Source of the DNA: PALSA-350 sp963834445
GTDB taxonomy: Bacteria > Acidobacteriota > Terriglobia > Terriglobales > Acidobacteriaceae
Direction of reading: 5' to 3'
Assembly (NCBI GenBank): GCA_963834445.1
Contig: CAWIBU010000001.1
Location: 434,001-498,000, forward strand
Length of the DNA stretch: 64,000 bases
Position numbers and translations under genes: made by a program. The notes beneath the pieces were generated by a model, which saw nothing but the letters and a program-made list of their open reading frames with translations, did no database searches and had not been told where the DNA came from. This document shows, one piece after another, positions 9,101-16,810 of the stretch. The stretch's first letter is position 1, and the number at the start of each line of letters is the position of its first letter.

Positions 9101-10684
9101 ATGGTAAGGGAGAGATCTTTTGTTGGACACGCTCTTGCGGGTGCGATGTTGTTTGCGGCGATGATGGGGCAAGCGCAGGTAACCGGAAAACCAAACCCGG
9201 CGGCCAGTGAAGAGACGTCGGTCCCGGTGAGCGCGAACGCGTATCAAACCGAGCTGCCCTGGGGACCGACGGATTGCTCTGGCTGCCTTCCGGTTACTCC
9301 GGCGGGACAGGGCCCCAATCAGGAGACGGGGCTGCCACAGACCGTTCCGCAGCAGGCCGCAGCCGGTCAAGCCCGCGTTCGGGTGGGGCCGCCGGCGAGC
9401 CTTCCTAATACCCTGCCTTATGATTTGCTACTACAAAACGGACATGTAATCGACGCTAAGAACAACATCGACCGTTCGATGGATGTCGGGATCAAGGATG
9501 GCAAGATCGCCGCGGTCAGCGAACACCTCAATCCCAGCGACGCAGCCAAAACCATCGACGTGAGTGGCTATTTCGTAACCCCCGGGTTGATCGACATCCA
9601 CACGCACGACTATGCGTCGACCGGCGAAGCCCGCTCCTATGCGGGGGATTACGGCATCTGGCCCGATGGGTTTACTTTCCGTAATGGGGTCACCACGATT
9701 TGCGATGCGGGCAGCTCAGGATGGCGGAATTTCGAGGATTTCAAAGAACACATCATCGACCGGGAGCAGACGCGGGTGCTGGCTTTTATCAACATCGTGG
9801 GCGCGGGCATGCGCGGCGCGCGCTTCGAAGACAACATCGATGACATGCAGAAGGTGCCGACTGCGTTTATGGCTGAACGTTATCCGGAGACCATCATCGG
9901 CATCAAGAGCGCTCACTTTACGGGCCCAGAGTGGACACCCTACGTGCAGGCGATAGGGGCGGGCACGCTCGCCCATATTCCGGTGATGATCGACTACGGG
10001 GCTAACCGCATTGAGCGGCCCTTGTACGATCTGCTGACCAAATATTTGCGTCCAGGGGATATCTACACACACGCCTACTCCGGCCTGCGCGGCGAGCAGG
10101 ATGTGATGACGCTGGGCCCCTCGAAGGCGATGATCGAGGGACGTAAACGCGGCATCTACTTTGACGCTGGAACGGGCGGCGGCAGTTTTCGCTTCAGGGT
10201 GGCGGTGCCGCTGATCAAGGCGGGCTTTCTGCCTGATTCACTCTCCACTGACCTGCACGCCGACAGCATGAACTCGAGCACGAAAGACATGTTGAATGTG
10301 ATGAGTAAATTCATGGCCATGGGCATGACACTGCAGCAGGTAATCGCCGATACGACGTGGCATCCGGCCAAGGAGATCCAGCGCCCGGAACTGGGCAACC
10401 TCTCGGTAGGGGCGCCGGCCGATGTGGCGGTGCTGAGCGAGGAGCACGGCAAGTTCGGCTACCTGGATATGGATAACACCAAGCTGCTATCGGACACCCG
10501 CATCGAGGATCAGCTTACCATCCGCGCGGGGAAGGTTGTTTATGATCTGAATGGCCTCTCGATGGACATGTGGAACGATCCGCGGCCATCGAGCAATCCG
10601 CAAATGGCCGTTCACTGGACGGACTTCCGGCCGCGGCCGGCCTTGCCTGAGCAATTGACTCCGCGCCGTCCGCTCACCCAGTAG
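9101..10684 (+). CDS. Exported amidohydrolase (dihydroorotase/D-aminoacylase superfamily)
   Basis: 527 residues from ATG 9101, which gives the signal peptide MVRERSFVGHALAGAMLFAAMMGQAQ; ATG 9056 is an in-frame alternative that hides the signal. After a ~75-residue low-complexity linker rich in Pro, Gln and Ala, the metallo-hydrolase barrel begins: YDLLLQNGHVIDAKNNID, GLIDIHTHDY with the HxH metal pair, GIKSAHFT, where the Lys could be the carboxylated metal bridge, YTHAYSG with a metal His, and DLHADSMN with the catalytic Asp. The C-terminal LSVGAPADVAVL rejoins the beta-sandwich. The cofactor is expected to be a binuclear metal centre. Substrates of this branch vary (amides, cyclic imides, N-acyl amino acids), so none is assigned. 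Confidence 0.75.
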   Translation: MVRERSFVGHALAGAMLFAAMMGQAQVTGKPNPAASEETSVPVSANAYQTELPWGPTDCSGCLPVTPAGQGPNQETGLPQTVPQQAAAGQARVRVGPPASLPNTLPYDLLLQNGHVIDAKNNIDRSMDVGIKDGKIAAVSEHLNPSDAAKTIDVSGYFVTPGLIDIHTHDYASTGEARSYAGDYGIWPDGFTFRNGVTTICDAGSSGWRNFEDFKEHIIDREQTRVLAFINIVGAGMRGARFEDNIDDMQKVPTAFMAERYPETIIGIKSAHFTGPEWTPYVQAIGAGTLAHIPVMIDYGANRIERPLYDLLTKYLRPGDIYTHAYSGLRGEQDVMTLGPSKAMIEGRKRGIYFDAGTGGGSFRFRVAVPLIKAGFLPDSLSTDLHADSMNSSTKDMLNVMSKFMAMGMTLQQVIADTTWHPAKEIQRPELGNLSVGAPADVAVLSEEHGKFGYLDMDNTKLLSDTRIEDQLTIRAGKVVYDLNGLSMDMWNDPRPSSNPQMAVHWTDFRPRPALPEQLTPRRPLTQ

Positions 10685-10733
10685 CATCCAAGTGATTGGA
10701 GTGTGGTCACACCGGAAGGAGATGTGTTCTCGA

Positions 10734-11192
10734 ATGGCGAGCTGGGCAACGTGGGGCAGACGGGTTGGCGGGTTTGGCTTGCTATGGGGCGCGTTGACAT
10801 TTCTAAGTGCGCAGACGGCGTCTGTTACAGTCAGTTGGCAAACGCTACAAACGTTGAATTTCAACCTGCCTCCGGCGCAGCAAAAGGCGCCGGTGCTGCA
10901 GTTGGCAGGCAAGCGGGTCAGCATTCCCGGATTTATGGTGCCGCTGGAAGATGATCTGGACCAGGTAACAGAATTTCTACTGGTTCCCTATGCGGGAGCC
11001 TGCATCCATGTTCCGCCGCCGCCGCCAAACCAGATCGTGTACGTCAAGATGCAAAAGACGACCAAGGTGCACGTGACCTTTACCGATCCCATCATCGTGA
11101 CCGGCACGCTGCAAATATCGACGGTGCAAAGCCCCTACGGGGATGTCTCATACGATCTGTCGGGAGAGACCGTCGCTCCCTACCAGCAATAA
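10734..11192 (+). CDS. DUF3299 family exported protein (ZrgE-like)
   Basis: 152 residues. ATG 10734 is preferred over ATG 10722 because the GGAAGGAG at 10714-10721 directly abuts the latter. A signal peptide (GGFGLLWGALTFLSAQT) precedes the DUF3299 domain: VSIPGFMVPLEDD, then EFLLVPYAGACIHVPPPPPNQIVYV, the family's hallmark with a Cys and a His, and TGTLQISTVQSPYGDVSYDLSG. In gammaproteobacteria DUF3299 proteins are encoded with an ABC ATPase and an FtsX-type permease in zinc-responsive operons such as zrgABCDE of Vibrio; the two genes immediately downstream are exactly those. The CxH pair suggests metal binding. The next start codon is 13 bases after the stop, so the three genes form an operon. 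Confidence 0.8.
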   Translation: MASWATWGRRVGGFGLLWGALTFLSAQTASVTVSWQTLQTLNFNLPPAQQKAPVLQLAGKRVSIPGFMVPLEDDLDQVTEFLLVPYAGACIHVPPPPPNQIVYVKMQKTTKVHVTFTDPIIVTGTLQISTVQSPYGDVSYDLSGETVAPYQQ

Positions 11193-11204
11193 CAAAGGCG
11201 CATC

Positions 11205-11888
11205 ATGAGTGAAGCCATCTGCCTGCGTAACGTGGTGTTCGGATACCGTGCACGAACACCGGTTTTGCAGATAGACAGATTAGTACTCACGGCGGGCAAG
11301 CGGTTTTTCGTCTATGGCCCGAGCGGTTGCGGCAAGACCACGTTGCTGGGGCTGATAACGGGCGTTCTGCAGCCCCAGCAGGGTCAGTGCGTGGTGCTGG
11401 GCAAAGAGCTGACAGCGATGTCGATGTCGGCTCGTGACCAGCATCGCGGCTCGCAGATGGGCTATATCTTTCAGAGCTTCAATTTAATTCCCTACCTGAC
11501 GGTGCGCCAGAACGTCGCATTGCCGTGCCAGGCTCATGCGCGGCGGCGCAAACATATCATCGCGGCGACGGTGGAAGAGGAAGTGGAGCGACTGGTGGGA
11601 AGGTTGGAATTGGGAGCATTCCTGGACCGTAATGTGAAGCAGCTCAGTACGGGCCAGCAGCAGCGCGTGGCCATCGCACGAGCGGTCATCGGCCGGCCCA
11701 GGCTGGTCATCGCCGATGAACCCACCTCCTCGCTGGATAACGACCGCCGGCAGGCTTTTCTGGAACTACTCTTCGAAGAATGCGACGAGGCCCAGGCGAC
11801 GCTGGTTTTTGTAAGCCATGATCGCTCGCTGATGGAGCGCTTTGATGAGCGGATCGCACTGAACGAGGTCAATCAAGTATCCGCATGA
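11205..11888 (+). CDS. ABC transporter ATP-binding protein (MacB/LolD type)
   Basis: 227 residues. Walker A is GPSGCGKTT near residue 44, the Q-loop QSFNLIPYLT near 90, the ABC signature LSTGQQQRVAIARA near 147, Walker B LVIADEP near 168 with SSLDN as D-loop, and the switch His in VFVSHD near 203. The size and motifs place it with the LolD/MacB/DevA group, which power FtsX-type permeases rather than classical importers. It sits between the DUF3299 gene and a permease gene, with short spacers of 12 and 10 bases. By analogy with Zrg-type operons it may act in metal homeostasis at the envelope; that is inference from gene order. Confidence 0.85.
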   Translation: MSEAICLRNVVFGYRARTPVLQIDRLVLTAGKRFFVYGPSGCGKTTLLGLITGVLQPQQGQCVVLGKELTAMSMSARDQHRGSQMGYIFQSFNLIPYLTVRQNVALPCQAHARRRKHIIAATVEEEVERLVGRLELGAFLDRNVKQLSTGQQQRVAIARAVIGRPRLVIADEPTSSLDNDRRQAFLELLFEECDEAQATLVFVSHDRSLMERFDERIALNEVNQVSA

Positions 11889-11898
11889 CGGCCTGCTC

Positions 11899-13149
11899 AT
11901 GATGGTCCTTCGCCTGGCATACGAGTCTTTGATGAGCCGCAAGTTCACCACCGGGCTGACGGTGTTCTCGATCGCGCTCAGTGTGCTGCTGCTGGTGAGC
12001 GTGGATCGCATCCGGCAGGGGGCGCAGATGGGATTCGAGGGGACCCTGAGCCAGACCGATCTTGTGGTGGGAGCACGCGGAGGGTCGTTGCCACTGCTGC
12101 TGTATGCGGTGTTTCATATCGGCACTGCCAACAACGAGGTCTCATGGGAGACTTACCAACACTTCGCCCAACATCCGGCAGTGCTGTGGACAATCCCTTT
12201 GTCCATGGGCGATAGCCATCGCGGATTTCGTGTGGTGGCCACGGATGACAATTTTTATGAACACTACCGCTATCGCGTCGATCACAGTTTGCAGTTGAGT
12301 GAAGGCAGGCGCGCGGAAGGAATCTTCGACGCGGTCCTGGGTAGCGCTGTCGCCGCGCAGCTGCACTACCACCTCGGGCAGAAGATCGTACTGAGCCACG
12401 GTCTCGAAGGCAGCTTTCTGAACCACCAGGCCGATCCCTATACAGTGGTGGGCATTTTGGCGCGAACGGCAACGCCGGTTGATCGCGCGATCTATATCAC
12501 GCTGTGGGGTGATGAGGCGATGCATCTGGGGTGGGAGAATGGAGCGCCGCCCCTGCAGCCGATTCCGGAATCGCAGATCCACCAATCGGATCTACACATT
12601 CACAATATCAGTGCCTTTCTCCTGCGAACGAAGTCGCGCATCGGGACATTATTTTTGCAGCGCGAGATCAACACGTATAAGCCGGAACCGCTCACAGCGA
12701 TCATCCCCGCGATGACGCTTCAGGACCTGTGGAATGTGCTCCGCGCCGCCGACATCGCATTGTCGCTGGTCAGCGGAGCCGTGCTGGTGGTGGGACTGCT
12801 GGTGATGCTGACGGCGCTTTACACTGCCCTCAATGAGCGGCGGCGAGAGATCGCGGTGCTGCGCAGCCTGGGGCTGCATGCCCGCCAGATATTCGCGTTG
12901 TTCATTCTCGAATCCGCGCTGATTAGCGGAATGGGCGCAGTGCTGGGACTGGCGGTTGCCTACGCATTGCTGTATTCCATCCGCATCCCGGTAGAGAACC
13001 GCTATGGCATTCCCCTGGTCATGGTTGGTGTCTCGCAACGGGTTGTCGCCTACGTGATCGCTGTGGTCGTGGCGGGCGCCTTGCTGGGCATCATTCCGGC
13101 GATACGCGCGTATCGCAACGTTTTGGTCGACGGTCTGAGTGCCGGCTAG
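11899..13149 (+). CDS. FtsX-like ABC transporter permease
   Basis: 416 residues with the typical MacB/LolCE layout. One transmembrane helix lies near the N-terminus (TTGLTVFSIALSVLLLVSV, about 17-35). A large periplasmic domain of about 240 residues follows, and then three C-terminal helices: SLVSGAVLVVGLLVMLTALY (about 291-310), ESALISGMGAVLGLAVAYAL and VVAYVIAVVVAGALLGIIPA. The ERRREIAVLRSLG segment after the second helix is the coupling loop characteristic of FtsX-family permeases. The periplasmic domain is His-rich in places (HQSDLHIHNIS, QLHYHLGQK), compatible with a metal-linked role. Two adjacent ATGs (11899, 11902) are possible starts. It is the last gene of the three-gene operon. Confidence 0.85.
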   Translation: MMVLRLAYESLMSRKFTTGLTVFSIALSVLLLVSVDRIRQGAQMGFEGTLSQTDLVVGARGGSLPLLLYAVFHIGTANNEVSWETYQHFAQHPAVLWTIPLSMGDSHRGFRVVATDDNFYEHYRYRVDHSLQLSEGRRAEGIFDAVLGSAVAAQLHYHLGQKIVLSHGLEGSFLNHQADPYTVVGILARTATPVDRAIYITLWGDEAMHLGWENGAPPLQPIPESQIHQSDLHIHNISAFLLRTKSRIGTLFLQREINTYKPEPLTAIIPAMTLQDLWNVLRAADIALSLVSGAVLVVGLLVMLTALYTALNERRREIAVLRSLGLHARQIFALFILESALISGMGAVLGLAVAYALLYSIRIPVENRYGIPLVMVGVSQRVVAYVIAVVVAGALLGIIPAIRAYRNVLVDGLSAG

Positions 13150-13249
13150 CCATCGGCAGATGCGCCCAGGGAATCCTGGTGCATTCAACTGCTGGGTCCA
13201 GGCAGATTAAGGCAACCGGCTTTGCCCCCCTTGGTGCGCCGGCCAATCG

Positions 13250-13438
13250 CTACTTAGGACGCAACATGAGAGCAAACAATGCGCTGGCCGCCGCCATCCC
13301 CACCGATATCCAGATAACGTCTCGATATCCCGACAAAAACGCCTCATCAATCGCAAGCCGAACGCGCGCGTCTCTGTTTTGCGAGCCGGCGAGCTTAGGT
13401 CGATCGCGATCGACGCTTCGTCTTGCGTCATCAGACAA
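13250..13438 (-). pseudogene. MFS (DHA2-type) transporter, C-terminal remnant
   Basis: The minus strand reads RLAIDEAFLSGYRDVIWISVGMAAASALFALMLRPK before a stop. This is the last transmembrane helix and tail of a DHA2-type major facilitator drug exporter, in which 'A-x-x-x-A-F-x-x-G-x-R' precedes the final helix. The rest of the ~500-residue transporter is absent; homology stops near the tandem repeat at 13450, which probably marks the rearrangement point. Confidence 0.6.
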
Positions 13439-13449
13439 CTGCAGACAAA

Positions 13450-13500
13450 AAACCCGGAGACAAACAACCCGGGAACAACCCGGGGAACAACCCGGGGACG
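13450..13500 (+). repeat. Short tandem repeat of 12-14 bp units
   Basis: Four imperfect units of the type AACCCGGGGAACA follow each other. The last runs into GGGGACGGAACGTAATC, a string that recurs near 28436 (GGTGACGGAACGTAACC) at the other side of the island. Confidence 0.6.
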
Positions 13501-14095
13501 GAACGTAATCTTTGTAGTGTCGTTTTCAAGTTGCGTTGTATCGTTGTAAGGATGGTGAACCTCCCGTCTGACGAGGAAATTTGCCTGGCATCAAGTCAAG
13601 GATGGCATGAACGCGAAGAGCGCTTGTTCATTAGGTCCGTCCCCCAAACAAATTTGTCATCCCGACCGTAGCGTAGCGTAGTGGAGGGACCTGCTTTTCA
13701 GCCACCCATTAGCAATTCTTGAGGGCGACCGTTACCCTCCCCTTTGTCATCCCGACGGGAGCGAACCCGAATTCCTGTTTCGCTACGTCATACATGGAAA
13801 AAGGGGGGATAGAGCGACACGTAACCTTTGTCGTTTCATGTTGCACGTTGCGCGTCATTCGCGGGGTGTTAACGTTCCGTCTGGAAAGTGTGAAAGATTT
13901 CAAACAGCCCTCGCTTCGCCTCGATCTGAGCCTCGTTTTCGGTTCATGTTTCCAGCGCAACCAAGAAGCAAATCCCCAAATCTACTGACGGAATCGTCGG
14001 GGGTTATTTCGTCTGTCGCGAATTTCTATCGCCGCCAACGTAAAGCTCCTCATCGAGCAGCTAGAGGCAGGGCACTCCGAAGCGGAGGTGGCGTA

Positions 14096-14599
14096 ATGCA
14101 GACGCTACTGGAAATCATCAGGAAGGCCGGAGGCTGGAATCCCGGCCTCTATCTAAAGATCGAGAACGCGCCGTATATGGCGCTTGTGATCGAAGCCACC
14201 GATGAATCAGGACCGGGCGGACTCCCCGCTATCTCAGTCGCTCACTACGGCGAGCAAAACGGCGACCTGATGTGTGACCCGGAGATGTGTTTCGAACTTG
14301 GCTTTGCAGAGGGGCCGCGCCTTGACCCGTTCTATTTTCGTAATGATTACATCGGCATAGAGCAGTGGAGTCGCACTTTTTCCCACGGACGCTACGTTCA
14401 GCTTCGTGACCTGCACGAGCGACACAGGCAGTTCGCCAATCAGTGGGACAACAACCTTCGTTTGCAGGGATTCGCACAGAAGCCTTGGAGCGGCAACAGA
14501 CCCCACTTTCCTAACCCTTTCCGCGCGGCGGAGCGAACCCCGGGCATCGTGTTCGCTCCATCCCCTAAGCCCTATCAAACCCGCCCAAGGAGGGCAATC
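14096..14599 (+). CDS. DUF6908-like protein, read through into the ParB-like gene
   Basis: Starts at ATG 14096 behind a GGAGG at 14084. The first ~130 residues (MQTLLEIIRKAGGWNPGLYL, then IENAPYMALVIEATDESGPG and YGEQNGDLMCDPEMCFELG) look like the DUF6908-type proteins carried on integrative elements and plasmids; assignment is from memory of the family and moderate. Instead of stopping after 'NNLRLQGFAQ', the frame runs on through a Pro/Arg-rich stretch and straight into the following ParB-like gene with no stop codon. An out-of-frame TAA at 14513 suggests a small indel removed the original stop. Either the two are now fused or this is a sequence error; the intact ribosome-binding site at 14588 argues for two genes. 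Confidence 0.55.
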
Positions 14600-16168
14600 A
14601 TGCAGAACAGCAGCGCATTCCAATTTCTCGCTCTCGAAACCATCCACGAGTCCGCCGCCAACCCGCGCAGGATGTTCGAAGAATCTAGGCTGCACGAACT
14701 CGCGGAAAGCATTCGGCAGCACGGCCTCATCCAGCCCGTCACCGTGCGACCCAAATCGGATGGTTTCGAGATCGTTGCCGGAGCGAGACGCTTCCGCGCC
14801 GCGCAACTAGCAGAGCTTTCCGCCATCCCCGCCCGCATCGTCGAGATCGACGATGCCCAGGCGTTGGAGTGGGCGCTAATCGAAAACGCAATGCGGGTCG
14901 ATGTGCATCCTTACGAAGAGGCCGAAGGATTTCGGCGGTTGCTCGACATCCCTGGCTACGACGTTGCCACATTGATAGAGAAGTCAGGTAAGAGCGCAAG
15001 CCACATCTACGCCCGTCTAGCTCTGTTGCAACTCATCCCCGCAGTGGCGGAGGCGTTCACTCAAGAGCGCATCACCACAAGCCATGCCAACCTGATCGCC
15101 CGTCTGCCGCTGGAGTCGCAAGCCGCAGCCTTCGAGCAGTGCTGGCGCAAGGACTGGAAGGACGACGAAGCACACCTGCTCCCCGCCAAGTTTCTCGCCG
15201 CTTGGATACAAAACAACCTCTATTTGTCTTTGGCCGAGGCACCGTTTGACCGCGAGGACAACACCCTCAACCCTACAGCAGGCTCTTGCTCCAACTGCCC
15301 ACGCCGCAGCGGATTCAACACCTCGCTCTTTGCGGATGTGGCTGGCGACCAATGCCTAGACGCAACGTGCTATCACGCCAAGCTCACCGAGCACGTCAAC
15401 CGAGAGGTGGCGGCACGACCTGAGTTAGTACAGATCGAGACCGCGCATCGCAACCCGAAGGTACGGCGGCCCGGTACGCTCTCGCGCCACGAGTACACCG
15501 AAATTCGCGGCCCCGAGGATGAGAACGAAGAAGCCCAGCCTGTGACGCCCTGCGAATCGTCCAAAACTGCAATCGTCGTCTACGGCGAAGGCGCAGGAAG
15601 TACACGCACTGTTTGCACCGACCCCGAATGCCCCGTTCACCATCCGCACCGTGTCATTCAAATCGACCCCGACGCAGAGGCGAGACAACGAGAGCACGAA
15701 AGGGAACAGGCCCTCCGCACACGTCTGCTCAAACGCCGCGCCGATTCCTTCAAGCGCATCCTCGACAACGCCCCTGCCACCTTCACAGCGCCACAGCTTC
15801 GCGTCTTGCTCCGTGCTCTCGTTCACATCGACCCCTATCAATTCACCGACAACGTAGCGGCGTACTTCGTGACCGACGAGAACAACCAGCAGACGGCAGA
15901 AGAAGTGCTGACCTCAATCGTGGATGGGTTGGAGGACGAGAAGCTGACCAGCTTCGCTCTCCGTCTGGTTCTCACTACCCACGCAGGAATCCCACGCGAG
16001 AACGAAATCGATTCTCTGATCGAGGCAGAGCAGGTTTTCGCTCCACCGGAGCCCAAGATACCAGCGGCAAAGAAGAAAGTGGCCACCAAGAAGGCCGCGA
16101 AGAAGCCAACTCCCGTAAAGACCAAATCCGCCAAGAAGAAGACAACCACCAAGCGACTCGTAGCCTAA
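14600..16168 (+). CDS. ParB/Spo0J-like partition protein with C-terminal Lys-rich tail
   Basis: 522 residues from ATG 14600, with AAGGAGG 6-12 bases upstream. The ParB N-terminal domain is clear: NPRRMFEESRLHELAESIRQ, HGLIQPVTVRP, and FEIVAGARRFRAAQLAEL with the GxRR nucleotide-binding box. ENAMRVDVHPYEEAEGFRRL follows, then a helix-turn-helix (IEKSGKSASHIYARLALL). A Cys cluster CSNCPRRSG..CLDATCYHAK suggests a zinc site, a feature of PRTRC-type and other mobile-element ParB proteins. The C-terminus is a histone-H1-like run of KKxxxKK repeats rich in Ala, Pro and Lys. It is likely a CTP-dependent clamp or a plasmid/ICE maintenance factor. No parA or parS is seen in the window. Confidence 0.8.
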   Translation: MQNSSAFQFLALETIHESAANPRRMFEESRLHELAESIRQHGLIQPVTVRPKSDGFEIVAGARRFRAAQLAELSAIPARIVEIDDAQALEWALIENAMRVDVHPYEEAEGFRRLLDIPGYDVATLIEKSGKSASHIYARLALLQLIPAVAEAFTQERITTSHANLIARLPLESQAAAFEQCWRKDWKDDEAHLLPAKFLAAWIQNNLYLSLAEAPFDREDNTLNPTAGSCSNCPRRSGFNTSLFADVAGDQCLDATCYHAKLTEHVNREVAARPELVQIETAHRNPKVRRPGTLSRHEYTEIRGPEDENEEAQPVTPCESSKTAIVVYGEGAGSTRTVCTDPECPVHHPHRVIQIDPDAEARQREHEREQALRTRLLKRRADSFKRILDNAPATFTAPQLRVLLRALVHIDPYQFTDNVAAYFVTDENNQQTAEEVLTSIVDGLEDEKLTSFALRLVLTTHAGIPRENEIDSLIEAEQVFAPPEPKIPAAKKKVATKKAAKKPTPVKTKSAKKKTTTKRLVA

Positions 16169-16217
16169 CCCGCAGTCGGGGCCAGCAATGGCCCCGTTGC
16201 TCACCCCGGAGGAGACC

Positions 16218-16490
16218 ATGTTGCAATTTACCTACAAGCTAAAGCTGACTGAGCGGGTCAAGGCCAAGTGCAGCCGCCATCCCCGCTACAACCCCGAGAA
16301 AGATGGCCGCGCCGGCATTCGTGGCGGCTGCTCCACCTGCTTTTCCCTCTACGACCTCCACCAGGCTCGCCTTTCGCTCGATGCAGCGCAGCGGGAGTTC
16401 ATACGCAGAGCTGGGCCGTGGGCACGGCGACGAGAACTGCGCGCGCGGAAAGAGATAACGGCGACGGAGGAGCCACCCTTACAAATCTAA
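16218..16490 (+). CDS. Small conserved-looking protein of unknown function
   Basis: 90 residues from ATG 16218 with GGAGGAG 7 bases before. It is basic and contains CSRHPRYNPEKDGRAGIRGGC followed by STCF, a possible Cys/His metal site, then a helical Arg-rich tail. It follows the ParB-like gene by 49 bases in the same direction and is likely co-transcribed, ending at the terminator at 16504. I do not recognise the family; mobile elements with ParB often carry such small proteins. Confidence 0.55.
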   Translation: MLQFTYKLKLTERVKAKCSRHPRYNPEKDGRAGIRGGCSTCFSLYDLHQARLSLDAAQREFIRRAGPWARRRELRARKEITATEEPPLQI

Positions 16491-16503
16491 ACTTGGAGAC
16501 CGC

Positions 16504-16532
16504 AAATGGGCTGCTCCAGGCGGCCCATTTTT
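16504..16532 (+). terminator. Rho-independent terminator
   Basis: AAATGGGCTGC and GGCGGCCCATTT pair around a TCCA loop, followed by TTTTTCG. It lies just downstream of the small ORF ending at 16490 and would terminate the ParB-like operon. The remaining bases to 16810 show nothing else recognisable. Confidence 0.65.
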
Positions 16533-16810
16533 CGCCTTTTGCGTAGATCCACCTGCCCCTGGGCGAAAACAGTACAGTAATTGCTCCAGCTCGTACGCCT
16601 GTGCCCCCGTACACTTACGAGCTTGTTCAAAAAAAGTTCGACCTCCGGCATTTTCGAATCAGAAAATGCCTCGGGCTAGTCCCGAAAAGTGGAGATCAGA
16701 CTTGATCAGTTTCTACTTCCAAATTGCCATTCAATCTAGAATCGATCGCTGTCGGGGAAGCGGTCCAACCAGACGCCGTTCCACCCAATTGTCCGGAAAT
16801 TGGAAGATAG

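Larger units (their letters stand above)
13150..14095. other. Repeat-rich intergenic region at the edge of an accessory island
   Basis: This stretch holds an MFS transporter tail (13250-13438, minus), a short tandem repeat (13450-13500) and two REP-like units. The REP-like units begin TTTGTCATCCCGAC at 13653 and 13743. The first continues with GTAGCGTAGCGTAGTGGAGGG, as in the repeat at 40.2 kb. Also present is a GGTCGATCGCGATCGACG palindrome near 13399. I see no intact gene; frames open through 13838-14095 lack codon character and a ribosome-binding site. Confidence 0.6.

Noticed and set aside
13838..14095. N-terminal extension of the DUF6908-like frame
   Set aside because: No ribosome-binding site or sensible sequence; the first supported start is at 14,096.
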